From the NCBI GenBank assembly GCA_036558305.1, contig DATBFX010000031.1, positions 17,880-81,879 of the forward strand: DNA of 64,000 bases, read 5' to 3'. The stretch is from DATBFX01 sp036558305. GTDB lineage: Bacteria > Chloroflexota > Chloroflexia > Thermomicrobiales > UBA6265. Positions 50,709 to 59,577 of this stretch are shown in pieces. Position 1 is the stretch's first letter, and each line of letters starts with the position of its first letter. Both the position numbers and the translations under genes were made by a program. The notes under the pieces are model-generated. The model searched no databases. It saw only the letters and a program-made list of their open reading frames with translations, and was not told the origin of the DNA.

Positions 50709-51392
50709 TCAGACGGAGGAGCGCGAGACCGAGCCACGCTCGGATCGCCGGAGCAGCATCCCTGCTCCCGCCAGGGCACATGCCAGCGCGACCAGCCCGA
50801 TTGCCAGGCCGCCACCGGAGTCGACGGCGACCGTCGGCCCGACACCGGTGACCGGTGGAGAGGTGACGCCACCCGTACCGCCGGTCGTAGCCGGTGCCGG
50901 CTGGAGTTCGATTTCGCCGCAGGCGACGACATTTGCCGGATCGAGGAGCGTCGCCAGATCGGTCGCGGGCCGGTGGATGTCGATCACGTATCCGCCCGCC
51001 AGGAGGTCGCCGAGCGAGATCTCGACGAGGGTGCGGGTGATGCGGCCCGGTTCGGCGTCCGCGAGCGGGAAACCCGGCATCGCCGCAAAGGCGTCGCAGG
51101 TACCCTGGTGGATGTGCGCCGGGTACGGGCCATCGCTCGCCATGAGACGAATCGCGACCGACGTGATGTCGGCGTCGACACGCAGCGTCGCCTTGCCATC
51201 GACACCGGAATCGCCGACGTGGCGGAGCCGGATCGTGACGTGATCCGGCGTGTCGCCGGATCGCAAACGCGACGCGGCTTCCGTGCCGGATAATTCGACG
51301 AGGGCCGAGACCGCCGACGTCGCGCCAAACACGGCAACGAACACAGCGACGAGCATCAATTGGCGATTCCGCACTCGGCGCCGCTGTCGCAT
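50709..51392 (-). CDS. Secreted or membrane-anchored protein with PAHIHxGTC motif (paralogue of the 21733 gene)
   Basis: A 227-residue product with a basic N terminus and membrane helix (LMLVAVFVAVFGATSAVSAL). Its extracytoplasmic domain contains YPAHIHQGTCDAFAAMPGF, TLVEISLGDLLAGGYVIDIHR and VVACGEIELQP. A C-terminal helix (GLAIGLVALACALAGAGMLL) is followed by RRSERGS, the layout of a surface-sorting or membrane-anchor tail. The three motifs occur in the same order as in the 21733-22284 protein. Function unknown; metal binding by the clustered His/Cys is possible. The start is ATG 51390-51392 with AAGGTAG upstream. Confidence 0.72.
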   Translation of the reverse strand: MRQRRRVRNRQLMLVAVFVAVFGATSAVSALVELSGTEAASRLRSGDTPDHVTIRLRHVGDSGVDGKATLRVDADITSVAIRLMASDGPYPAHIHQGTCDAFAAMPGFPLADAEPGRITRTLVEISLGDLLAGGYVIDIHRPATDLATLLDPANVVACGEIELQPAPATTGGTGGVTSPPVTGVGPTVAVDSGGGLAIGLVALACALAGAGMLLRRSERGSVSRSSV

Positions 51393-51426
51393 CGTGTCTA
51401 CCTTCACCGGCTACCGATTCCACGAG

Positions 51427-52914
51427 CTACGTCGCGACGAGCACCCGGAACGCACGGACGTCCACCTTGACGCCGTTGCTCCAGATCGCCACCTGCCCGC
51501 CCGAGGGGAAGCTGGGGTCCGTCGCCTCGAGCACGACCGTCCCGTCGAGCGAATAGGTAATGTGGTCCCCGTCCACCTCCAGGCGGTAGGTGTGCCACTC
51601 CTGGTCGGTCTGGCGGTCCTGGTGTGCCAGGAGACGGTCGAGCGCCCAGAGCCTGGCGGAGGGGCCGGAGCCACAAACCCACTCGACGCCACCGGCGTAG
51701 AAACCGCTTTCGCTGCCGCGAACGACGATCCCGAAGTTCGCCGCACAGTCCGGTTCCTCGGTGATCTTGATCTCCGCCTCCACCGCGTAGTCGTCCCGAT
51801 CGACCGTTTGCGGCGGTTGGACGTACCCTTGGAAGGTGCTTCCGTCCGACACCAACTGCCCGGCGTTCACCGTCCACCCGGAAGCAGCGGTCCAGGTATC
51901 GAATCCGGCGGTCTCGGGAACCCCGTAGAACAGCGTCTCGGCCGGCGTCGGCGACGGGGCTGCCGCGGTCGATTGGAGCGCGGCGATCGTCGCCGCGGCT
52001 TCCGTCTGGGCCGCTTGAGCCGAGGCCAACTCCGCTTGCCGCGCCGCGTCGGCGGTCGCCAGGGCCGCCGAGGTCCCCTGGGCTGCCGCGACCTCGGCGG
52101 AGGCGGTCGCCTGGACCGCCGCGCGCTCCGCCGCGGCCGCCGTCGCCGAGTCTGCCGCCGCGGTCGCCTGGGCGGCAGCCGTGGCCTCTTGATCCGCGCG
52201 CGACGTCGCCAGCGCCGCGATTGTCGCCTCGGCGGCGGCCGACTCCGCCTGGCGCGTCGCTTCACCGGCGGTCGCCACGGTGGCGACCGATGCGGCGGTG
52301 GCGTGCGCCGCGGCCGCGTCGGTCGCCAGTGCGCCGGCGGTCTGGACCGCACCGATGTCGAACGTCTCCGCCGTCGGCGTGATCGGCGCCGCCGGCGTCG
52401 TTTCGGTCGGCGTCGTCTCGGGCACCGGACTCACTCCCGGCCGCGGCGGATTCGGTACCTGAATGCGGTAGCAAAAGGCAATACCGTCGATACCGCGCTC
52501 GACGGGCGCCGACAGCCCGCTGCCGTTCCTGGTCGGCGGGTCGAACGGAATGAACGCTCCGTCGTCGCCGGCGCGAACGATCACCGCGGCCACCCGCACG
52601 CTGGCGGAAAAGTCGAATGCCGTCGCCTGACCAGCCCCATTCGCCGCCGTGATCACGAGGAGCACGGCGATCGTGCCGTCGCTAAGGCGAAACACCCGGC
52701 CCGGCTCGATCGCCGGCTCGACCGCCTTCAGATCGACGGCGATTTCGGACCAGGCCGGATCGGCGTCGTGGCAGTTTTTCGGAACCGATTGACCATCGGT
52801 GGCGGCGATCGAATGTCCAACCTGCGCCGGACCGGCCACGAGTGGCCCCCCGAGCCACCAGCCGGCGACGGCAAACACCGGCACCAAAAGCAGCCGGCCG
52901 AAACGTCCGATCAT
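51427..52914 (-). CDS. Secreted protein with a long Ala/Thr-rich helical repeat and a C-terminal jelly-roll (DUF1080/LamG-like) domain
   Basis: A 495-residue product. An N-terminal signal/anchor (LLLVPVFAVAGWWLGG) precedes a strand-rich domain (~35-150). A Thr/Pro segment (PETTPTETTPAAPIT) leads to a ~140-residue Ala-rich stretch with repeated QA/AT/AE units (for instance QEATAAAQATAAADSAT), probably a long helix. The last ~170 residues form a concanavalin-like fold (TAASGWTVNAGQLVSDGS, NFGIVVRGSESGFYAGG, HTYRLEVDGDHITYSLDG). The last part resembles DUF1080 lectin-like domains that bind carbohydrate. It is probably surface-exposed. The start ATG 52914 has GAGGGAGC upstream. Confidence 0.8.
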   Translation of the reverse strand: MIGRFGRLLLVPVFAVAGWWLGGPLVAGPAQVGHSIAATDGQSVPKNCHDADPAWSEIAVDLKAVEPAIEPGRVFRLSDGTIAVLLVITAANGAGQATAFDFSASVRVAAVIVRAGDDGAFIPFDPPTRNGSGLSAPVERGIDGIAFCYRIQVPNPPRPGVSPVPETTPTETTPAAPITPTAETFDIGAVQTAGALATDAAAAHATAASVATVATAGEATRQAESAAAEATIAALATSRADQEATAAAQATAAADSATAAAAERAAVQATASAEVAAAQGTSAALATADAARQAELASAQAAQTEAAATIAALQSTAAAPSPTPAETLFYGVPETAGFDTWTAASGWTVNAGQLVSDGSTFQGYVQPPQTVDRDDYAVEAEIKITEEPDCAANFGIVVRGSESGFYAGGVEWVCGSGPSARLWALDRLLAHQDRQTDQEWHTYRLEVDGDHITYSLDGTVVLEATDPSFPSGGQVAIWSNGVKVDVRAFRVLVAT

Positions 52915-53117
52915 GGCGAGACGCTCCCTCGACGGAAGAAGGGCGCGATGTCCTGGCCGGCAAGCACACCCCTCCGGGCTAGGACGTTCTTCCTAGTTCT
53001 CTACCGTATGCACGGGGACGCGTGCGGTCAACGGCCGCGACGCGATGCGCGGTCCTACTCAGCGCCAGACCAAAGTACCGGAGCGCCTTATGATCGAATG
53101 TGGACGAGTTTCGACGG

Positions 53118-53570
53118 TCAAACGAGATATCGCGGGTGCCAGGTCGGGCTGTCCCAGGAAACGATCTGCTCGGCGACGATTCGGAACCAGATGCACAACT
53201 GGTCGACCGTCTCGTCCTGGTAGTCGTCGCCCGCGGCATCGCCCAGGTAGCGTCGACAGATGGCGCGACTCCGCTCCAACCATTCGCCGCGATCCGGCGC
53301 CTCGTCCCGAAGGACCTCGACCGGTCCCGTGATCAGGACTCGCCGCAGTTGGTCGCGGTCTTCTGCGATCGACACGCACGCGCGCGGCCGTGCCCGGAGG
53401 TACGGCACGAATCTCGCTTTCGCCCGCACCGCGATGACGACGCCGGTCCCGTCCCACTCGTACCAGATCGGCACGACGTGCGGGTCTCCCTCCGTCGTGA
53501 CAACGCCGAGCCGTGCAATCAGCGGTTCGGCCAAAAACGCGGCGAGTCCTTCCTTGCTCAACGGTGCCAT
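53118..53570 (-). CDS. Pyridoxamine 5'-phosphate oxidase-like flavoprotein (FDOR type, possibly F420-dependent)
   Basis: A 150-residue split-barrel protein: FLAEPLIARLGVVTTEGDPHVVPIW, then GVVIAVRAKARFVPYLRARPRACVSI and ITGPVEVL. This order is typical of FDOR-B (TIGR03618-like) proteins that bind F420 or FMN/heme. Which cofactor is used cannot be read. The start ATG 53568-53570 has GAGGAG seven bases upstream. It is isolated between secreted-protein genes and the toxin-antitoxin pair. Confidence 0.8.
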   Translation of the reverse strand: MAPLSKEGLAAFLAEPLIARLGVVTTEGDPHVVPIWYEWDGTGVVIAVRAKARFVPYLRARPRACVSIAEDRDQLRRVLITGPVEVLRDEAPDRGEWLERSRAICRRYLGDAAGDDYQDETVDQLCIWFRIVAEQIVSWDSPTWHPRYLV

Positions 53571-53679
53571 CGACCGACTCCTCTGCTGGACGTACCACCA
53601 ATCGGATCTTTGTTTTCCCTGAGTCGAGGTTGCCCGAATTTTGCACCTGCACCCAGCCGTGACACACCCGAGTGGCGAG

Positions 53680-54240
53680 CTAGATCGCGGCGGGCAGCGT
53701 ACCAAGCGCACGCACGGATGACAGAAAGGGACCCGGATACGTCGGCAATTTGTCCACGAAAAGGACCATAGCCCACCGCTCTGGTTGATCAAGCAGCGCC
53801 ATTGACGGGACAAGTATCGCCTGTGCTGGTGATTCATGGCGCAATCGGCTTGCGACCGACCGGCACAGCGTCATGCTTCGGAGAAAGCAGAACGGAGGAT
53901 CGCTCAGCGAGAGAAGCGCGCACAAGTGGCCGTCTCGGAGGTCAAGCACCGAGTCGATAGAGACCTGCATTTCGTAGACTCGGCGCGTTCGGGCTTCTCG
54001 AAGCTGTTCCCGTGTTAGGTGCTCCGTTCTCAAGTGTCGTGCCCATTCGGTCGCCAAGACGCGTTGATCTCCGGCGAGATAGAGCGTCGGCTCACCGAGG
54101 ACATTCCGCCGATTGCGATCAGACCACGCGGCGAAACCGGCATCCAGGGGATCGACGTTGGGGATATCAGGGACGACGCGGTAGGCGATTTGTGAAAAGC
54201 TGAAAAGGTAGGGACGAACCGACGAAGCTAGCTCAGCCAC
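53680..54240 (-). CDS. RES domain toxin (predicted NAD+-consuming)
   Basis: A 186-residue product with the RES-domain pattern: IAYRVVPDIP (Arg of the R-E-S set) and DAGFAAWSDRNRRNVLGEPTLYLA, then TEWARHLRT (Glu) and a later Ser-bearing strand. RES toxins degrade NAD+ in the cell and are held by an Xre/DUF2384 antitoxin. Such an antitoxin gene lies just upstream and overlaps by 13 bases. The start is GTG 54238-54240, inside the antitoxin's last codons. The region is less GC-rich than its surroundings. Confidence 0.82.
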   Translation of the reverse strand: MAELASSVRPYLFSFSQIAYRVVPDIPNVDPLDAGFAAWSDRNRRNVLGEPTLYLAGDQRVLATEWARHLRTEHLTREQLREARTRRVYEMQVSIDSVLDLRDGHLCALLSLSDPPFCFLRSMTLCRSVASRLRHESPAQAILVPSMALLDQPERWAMVLFVDKLPTYPGPFLSSVRALGTLPAAI

Positions 54241-54479
54241 TCGTAATCGGCGGCGAGGGCCGAAAGGACCCGCTGAGCGTCTCCAGACTCGAGGAGTTCA
54301 AGGGCGGTTCGGCCGTCAAATCGAGAGGATGGCTCCGTCATGAACAGCCGTACCCCCTCCGGCGTGTAAACCGCCAAAGCCAATTGGGCGATGTCGGGGA
54401 ATTGCGCGAGTCGGGCACTGAGCTCCGGGTCGAGCTCAGTCTCTGCCACGGTGGCGAGCGCGGTTCGTCGATCTTTCAT
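54228..54479 (-). CDS. DUF2384/Xre-MbcA-type antitoxin of the RES pair
   Basis: An 83-residue product ending in the DUF2384 (MbcA/ParS) pattern SRFDGRTALELLESGDAQRV and LSALAADYEWLS, which normally covers the toxin active site. It is short and lacks a clear N-terminal helix-turn-helix, so it may not itself repress transcription. The start ATG 54477-54479 has GGGAGG eight bases upstream. It precedes and overlaps the toxin gene, the usual antitoxin-first order. Confidence 0.82.
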   Translation of the reverse strand: MKDRRTALATVAETELDPELSARLAQFPDIAQLALAVYTPEGVRLFMTEPSSRFDGRTALELLESGDAQRVLSALAADYEWLS

Positions 54480-54558
54480 GACGGCGCCTCCCGACGATCC
54501 ACCGCGACGTGGGCGGACCGCCGGGATTAGGCTACCACAGGCGGGTTGCGCTTCGCGT

Positions 54559-56490
54559 TCAAAGATTCGCGATCTCCACCGGTTCCACCGGCTCCGCCAG
54601 GTCAAATCCGAAGACGCGAGAGAGGAAATAGAGTTCGCCGTCCAGGGCCCGGCGGATGTTCGCGGCCCGGCGGAACCCGTGTTGCTCGCCTTCGAACATG
54701 ACGAGGGCGACCGGGAAGCCTTTCGCCTTGACCGCGTCGTACATCATCTGCGCCTGATTGGGCGGCACGACCTTGTCCTCGAGTCCCTGGAAGAGGATCA
54801 ATGGGCAGGAAAGGCGATCCACGAAGTTGATCGGCGATCGCTCCTGGTAGACGTCGTGTCCGGTTGCCAAAGGCGCGATCAAGCGGTCGAGGTACCGGGA
54901 TTCGAATTTGTGCGTCTCCTTCGCCATCGCCTCCAGGTCGCTGATGCCGAAGTGGCTGGCGCCGGCTTTGAACGCATCGCGGAAGGTCAGGGCCGCCAGC
55001 GTCGTGTAACCGCTTGCGCTCCACCCCCGAATCGCCAGGCGATCGGCGTCGACGAGCCCCTCGGAGGCGAGGTATCGGGCGCCGTTGACGCAGTCGTCGA
55101 CGTCGACGATGCCCCAGCGGTCGTTCAGCCGTTGGCGATACGGACGACCGTAGCCGGTCGAGCCCCCGTAATTGACGTCGAGCACGGCGAAGCCACGACT
55201 CGTCCAATACTGCAACTGGAGCGACAGCGAGGTCGACGTCTGACCGGTCGGCCCGCCATGGCTGAGTACGACCAGCGGCGGCAATTCCCCGTCCGGCGCG
55301 GCGTACTCGACGTTCTTCGGCGCGTAGAAAAACCCGTGGGCGGTCAAGCCACCCCCGGTCGGAAACTCGACCGCGCCGGGAATCGAGAACCCGTGACGGT
55401 CCAGTTCGATCTCCGATGAGCGCCGGAGCGGTACCGTGTCGTTCGACGCCAGGTCATGGCGCAACACGGCGGTCGGATGCAACGGCGAACCGGCCTGGAA
55501 CGCGACGTATCCGGGGCCGACGCGGAGGTAGTCGACGTCGGTCCACGGCGTCGGTACCGTGAACAACGCGCCGCTCTCGGTGTCGATCGTCGCGACGTAC
55601 CAGGACCCGCCCTTGGTGTAGGTGCAGACGATCAGCGCCGGCGACGCGAAACCGTAGGTCGACTGCCCGAACACCCATTGCGGCTGCCCGAACTCCGCCT
55701 CCATCGGTGCCACGGCCTCGGCCCGTCCGTCGCGCCACCGGTACAGATTCCACCACCCCGTCCGATCGGAGACGAAGTGCAACGTGCCGTCCGGCGACCA
55801 CTCCGGCTGGAAGATCGACTCCTCGAGCCCGCCGGCAATGAGACCGGCGTTACGGACAGATCCGTCCTCCGCCGGTTCTCCCGCCCAGAGTTCGCTCCCG
55901 TCCCACGGCATGTTGGGGTGGTTCCAGGTCAACCAGGCCAGTTGGGTGCCATCGGGACTGGGGCGCGGATTCGAGTAGAAGTCGTTCCCGGACACCAGGA
56001 CCCGGCCGCTACTCCCGGCGCTGCCCCCGTCAAGATCGACCGCCACCAGCGCGTTGACTGCCTCCCGCGCCGGGTCGCTGTGGTCCTCGCGCACGCAGAG
56101 CAAGCGGTTTCGCGTGCGATCGAATGCGAAGTCGGCGTAGCGGAACGAGGATTCTGGCGTGATCGGTCGCGGTTCGCCGCCGGGTTCCTGTCGGTAAAGC
56201 CGCTGATCGTCGTCGTGGGTGAAGTAGACCGTGCCGTCGACGACGGTAAACGAGCCGCCGCCGTATTCATGGACGCGGGTGCGGGCGTTGAACGGCGCGG
56301 GATTGACGTCGGCCATCGCGCCGTCCGGCGTCCGCCGCACCACGACGTAGCGACCGGCCTCGGTCGGGCGCGACTCCACCCAGTAGATGTCTTCTCCGTC
56401 GAGGGCAATCTCGCCCAACCGAACCGTCCCCGCGACGATCAAATCCGAGGTGATCGGCGATTTCCACGACCCGTACGGCGCGACCTTCAT
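54559..56490 (-). CDS. S9 family prolyl oligopeptidase-like peptidase
   Basis: A 643-residue product with an N-terminal beta-propeller (repeated WSPDG/PSPDG blades, e.g. PRPSPDGTQLAWL) and a C-terminal alpha/beta hydrolase. The catalytic Ser is in RGWSASGYTTL (~490), the Asp in GLEDKVVPP (~572) and the His in GEQHGF (~603). NYGGSTGYGRPYR is the usual substrate-side loop. It cleaves short peptides after Pro or acyl-amino acids, in the cytosol (no signal peptide). The start ATG 56488-56490 has AGGAGCG upstream. Confidence 0.88.
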   Translation of the reverse strand: MKVAPYGSWKSPITSDLIVAGTVRLGEIALDGEDIYWVESRPTEAGRYVVVRRTPDGAMADVNPAPFNARTRVHEYGGGSFTVVDGTVYFTHDDDQRLYRQEPGGEPRPITPESSFRYADFAFDRTRNRLLCVREDHSDPAREAVNALVAVDLDGGSAGSSGRVLVSGNDFYSNPRPSPDGTQLAWLTWNHPNMPWDGSELWAGEPAEDGSVRNAGLIAGGLEESIFQPEWSPDGTLHFVSDRTGWWNLYRWRDGRAEAVAPMEAEFGQPQWVFGQSTYGFASPALIVCTYTKGGSWYVATIDTESGALFTVPTPWTDVDYLRVGPGYVAFQAGSPLHPTAVLRHDLASNDTVPLRRSSEIELDRHGFSIPGAVEFPTGGGLTAHGFFYAPKNVEYAAPDGELPPLVVLSHGGPTGQTSTSLSLQLQYWTSRGFAVLDVNYGGSTGYGRPYRQRLNDRWGIVDVDDCVNGARYLASEGLVDADRLAIRGWSASGYTTLAALTFRDAFKAGASHFGISDLEAMAKETHKFESRYLDRLIAPLATGHDVYQERSPINFVDRLSCPLILFQGLEDKVVPPNQAQMMYDAVKAKGFPVALVMFEGEQHGFRRAANIRRALDGELYFLSRVFGFDLAEPVEPVEIANL

Positions 56491-56603
56491 GCCCGCTCCT
56501 TGCTCCACTTGCGAAGACGAATGGACGGCCCGCTGGGACGGACTGAAGCGGGATGGTGACACATCCTGTCCGACCAGTCCACGGCGGTCTCCCCGCACCT
56601 CGA

Positions 56604-56646
56604 TTGACACGACGTGAAGTCGATGGGATGATCGCATCGACTTCAC
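56604..56646 (+). promoter_or_regulatory. Promoter with a 12-bp palindromic operator upstream of the GH-like gene
   Basis: TTGACA (56604-56609), 17 nt, GATGAT (56627-56632). A perfect inverted repeat, GTGAAGTCGATG (56614-56625) and CATCGACTTCAC (56635-56646) with a 9-base spacer, covers the -35/-10 spacer and straddles the -10. This is the position of a repressor operator. Confidence 0.75.
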
Positions 56647-56681
56647 ATCGGCCCGAGGCGGTATTGCCTGTTGAGGGAACC

Positions 56682-58283
56682 ATGCGCCAAGAGAGTGTTA
56701 CCACGGAAAGCGATCCGACCGTCCACGCCTGGGGCCGATGGGAGGGCGCCTACGTCAGCGCCGTTGACCGCGCTCGGCCGACGCAGGCGGTCGAGCTCTG
56801 GGCCGACTTCGCCGGCCCAACCGGTGAGCGCCGCCGGGCACGTGGATTCTGGGACGGCGACCGTACCTGGAGGCTTCGGTTCTCCCCCGACGTCCCCGGC
56901 ACCTGGACCTATCGCACAACGTGCTCGGACTCCTCAGACTCCGGACTTCACGGGCAAACCGGCTCGTTCACCTGTACTCCATACGAGGGCGGCAACCCAC
57001 TCTACCGCCATGGGGCGGTCAACGTCGCAACGGAGGGTCGATATTTCGAACACGCCGACGGGACGCCATTCTTTTTCCTCGCCGATACGTGTTGGAACGG
57101 TCCGCATCTGGCCGAACCCGAAGACTGGGTTCGCTATCTGAGCGATCGCGCGGCGAAACGATTCAGTGCCGTCATCTTCACCGCGCCGCATTTTCGCGGG
57201 TTGGCCGCCGATGCGGACGGGCGGACCGCGTACTCCGGGCGGGAGCAGATCGAGATCGACCCCGTCTTTTTCCGGCGCCTCGACCGAACCGTCGATGCCA
57301 TGAACGATCGCGGACTCCTCGCGGTGCCGCTCCTTTTGCACGCCGGGAAGGACACCGAGCGCAACGCCGGTCATCACCTGCCGCAAGACCAGGCCATCGC
57401 CCTCGCCCGCTACGTCGTCGCTCGCTACGATGCCCACCACGTCCTCTGGAACCTGGTGGCCGAAGCGGAATTCCATGGCTGGGGCGCCCGTTACTGGCAG
57501 CAGGTCGCTCGTGCCGTCTTTGCCAACGGTCGCAACCACCCGGTTACGCTCCACCCATACGGGATGGATTGGGCTCTTTACAGTTTCCTCGACGAGCCCT
57601 GGATGGACGTGGTCGGTTACCAAAGCGCCCACGGCGACAACGAAGCCTATCTCCGCTGGATCCCACAGGGTCCGCCGTCTTGGTCGTGGGTTCTCCACCC
57701 ACCTCGCCCCTTTGTCAACCTGGAACCGCCCTATGAGGGGCATCTCGCCTACCACTCCGGCACTCCGTTCGATGCCGCCACCGTTCGCCGCCACACCTAT
57801 TGGAGTCTCCTGTCGTCTCCGGTCGCCGGCGTCGGTTATGGTGGACACGGCGTGTGGGGTTGGGACGACGGCACGGGGACGCCATTCGCCCACGAATCCA
57901 CCGGCAAATCCGCGGCGTGGCACGAGGCGATCCATCTCCCCGGCTCAACCTCCATGCGCCACCTGGCCGAACTCATGGCATCGCTCCCCTGGTGGCAGCT
58001 TCGCCCCGCCCCGGAGATTCTCGCCGCGCAGCCTGGTCTGGAAGACGCCCGCCTGACCGTCGTCGCCTCCCGCAGCGAGGACGGAAGCATCTCGATCGTC
58101 TACGCCCCACGCGGTAGTCGTGCCACACTCAGACTGGGTGTGGACGAGTCGCCGGTACGAAGCGCCACCCTGATCGACCCTGCCTCGGGAGATCGCACTC
58201 CGCTCGACGCCCCAGCCGGCGGTGGAGAATGGGCAGTTCCGTTGCCAAACGGGGAAGATTGGTTGGTGCTGCTGGAAAGGTAG
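56682..58283 (+). CDS. DUF5060/DUF4038 glycoside hydrolase-like protein
   Basis: A 533-residue cytosolic protein. The N-terminal domain (GRWEGAYVSAVDRARP ... PGTWTYRTTC) is DUF5060-like. A TIM-barrel DUF4038 part follows: HADGTPFFFLADTCWNG, FSAVIFTAPHFRG and HHVLWNLVAEAEFHG. The C terminus has a beta domain (SISIVYAPRGSRATLRLG). Relatives act as apiosidase- or endoglucanase-like enzymes; the acidic residues for hydrolysis cannot be assigned with confidence. No signal peptide, so it would act on imported oligosaccharides. The start ATG 56682 has GAGGGA upstream. Promoter and operator at 56604-56646. Confidence 0.8.
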   Translation: MRQESVTTESDPTVHAWGRWEGAYVSAVDRARPTQAVELWADFAGPTGERRRARGFWDGDRTWRLRFSPDVPGTWTYRTTCSDSSDSGLHGQTGSFTCTPYEGGNPLYRHGAVNVATEGRYFEHADGTPFFFLADTCWNGPHLAEPEDWVRYLSDRAAKRFSAVIFTAPHFRGLAADADGRTAYSGREQIEIDPVFFRRLDRTVDAMNDRGLLAVPLLLHAGKDTERNAGHHLPQDQAIALARYVVARYDAHHVLWNLVAEAEFHGWGARYWQQVARAVFANGRNHPVTLHPYGMDWALYSFLDEPWMDVVGYQSAHGDNEAYLRWIPQGPPSWSWVLHPPRPFVNLEPPYEGHLAYHSGTPFDAATVRRHTYWSLLSSPVAGVGYGGHGVWGWDDGTGTPFAHESTGKSAAWHEAIHLPGSTSMRHLAELMASLPWWQLRPAPEILAAQPGLEDARLTVVASRSEDGSISIVYAPRGSRATLRLGVDESPVRSATLIDPASGDRTPLDAPAGGGEWAVPLPNGEDWLVLLER

Positions 58284-58293
58284 ATCGGGCGCG

Positions 58294-59574
58294 TCAACAA
58301 CCGTCGGTCGGGGCGATCCACGGTTGGCGCGGCGGGAAGAGCGCTTCGAGCACGGGCTCGAGTCCGGCGTCAATCGTCGTCCCCGGCCGCGCCATGGCCC
58401 AACGCGCGTTGCGGTATCCGAACAGAAGTGGGACCAAGACCTTCGCCGAGAGCGAGATCGTCGAAAGAGCTTCGTCCGCCGCGCCACCATGCGATCGAAA
58501 GGCGCTTTGGCCGTCGATCACGAGGTCGAAGTCCCTGAAGAGTTCGGGGTGAATCCTCTGGATTCGTTCGTTCCACGTCGTTCGCATCTCGTCGACCAGA
58601 CCAGCGAGGTCGACCAGCGCCGCCATCCAGTTCGCTCGCGGCCGGTGGAGCGTTTCGACGCGAACGGTCAGACGGTCGGCCAGGAGCATCGCCGCCAAGC
58701 CGTCGGTCGGTAAGGGCCACCGAAGCTCGGTGGGGGCCGCTACCGATGAGCCGGCTTGCCTCGCGTCGTGCTGAAGCAACGCCAGCATTGCCGGCCAGTC
58801 GTCGACCGCGACTTCGTTGCCGAAGGCACGAAGCGGTCCCCACGGTGTGAAGAGATAACCGCGAAGGCATCCGTCCGCGTCGACCGCGACGACGGGCGGC
58901 CCAAACGGCATCGCATCTCGTGCCAGGTATTTCCCCCGCTCGACCGAGCCCGCGAATTCGAGCTGAAACGCGACGTGTTCGACGGAGCGCAAAAAGTTGC
59001 CGGGATGCGGGCCGAAATGGCGATCGTAGAGAGCGACCATCTCCGGTGCGTCCGCGACCATCGCGGGGCGGACGCGATACGGGCTTGCTGATTGTTGCAG
59101 GATGTCCTCACGCGCGATCCGGTGCTCTGCCGCGTCGAAGACGTCGACGTACCCCCACGGCTCGTAGAAATCCGCGAGACCGTGGAGCATGAGCAAGGCG
59201 CAGCCGCGGCTTCGCGCAAACGCGAACGCGTCGTTCATCAGCGCGGTCGCCACGCCCCGACCGCGATACTCGGGTCGAGTCGTTACGACGCCGACGCACC
59301 CCGTGCGCAGTCGAGCCGCACCAATCCGGAGCCACCGCTCGTCGATCAGATAACCGCCGAGGTAGGCCTCGCCACGAAACGCCCCACGGACGTGCGCCGG
59401 GTCGGCGCCCGGCGCGGTCTCGGTGAAGCGGCGGAAGTCTGGTCCGGCGATTTCGGGCGGCGCGTCGCGGATGAACTGACCAGCAGCGATCCGAAAGAAC
59501 AGATCGCGTTCCGTATCGGTCGCGGCGGGACGAATCGTGACGTCGTTCAAGGCGCGAGGGGAACTGGGCTTCAA
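58294..59574 (-). CDS. GNAT family acetyltransferase (Eis-like, with SCP2-type C-terminal domain)
   Basis: A 426-residue product. The N-terminal GNAT core has CVGVVTTRPEYRGRGVATALM (acetyl-CoA binding RGxGxA) and CALLMLHGLADFYEPWGY; a second acetyltransferase-like module and a C-terminal sterol-carrier-like domain (FDLVIDGQSAFRSHGG) follow, as in the Eis family. The substrate is unknown. It starts at TTG 59572-59574, three bases after the stop of the upstream permease gene, so it is co-transcribed with the sugar importer. Confidence 0.82.
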   Translation of the reverse strand: MKPSSPRALNDVTIRPAATDTERDLFFRIAAGQFIRDAPPEIAGPDFRRFTETAPGADPAHVRGAFRGEAYLGGYLIDERWLRIGAARLRTGCVGVVTTRPEYRGRGVATALMNDAFAFARSRGCALLMLHGLADFYEPWGYVDVFDAAEHRIAREDILQQSASPYRVRPAMVADAPEMVALYDRHFGPHPGNFLRSVEHVAFQLEFAGSVERGKYLARDAMPFGPPVVAVDADGCLRGYLFTPWGPLRAFGNEVAVDDWPAMLALLQHDARQAGSSVAAPTELRWPLPTDGLAAMLLADRLTVRVETLHRPRANWMAALVDLAGLVDEMRTTWNERIQRIHPELFRDFDLVIDGQSAFRSHGGAADEALSTISLSAKVLVPLLFGYRNARWAMARPGTTIDAGLEPVLEALFPPRQPWIAPTDGC

Positions 59575-59577
59575 TCG

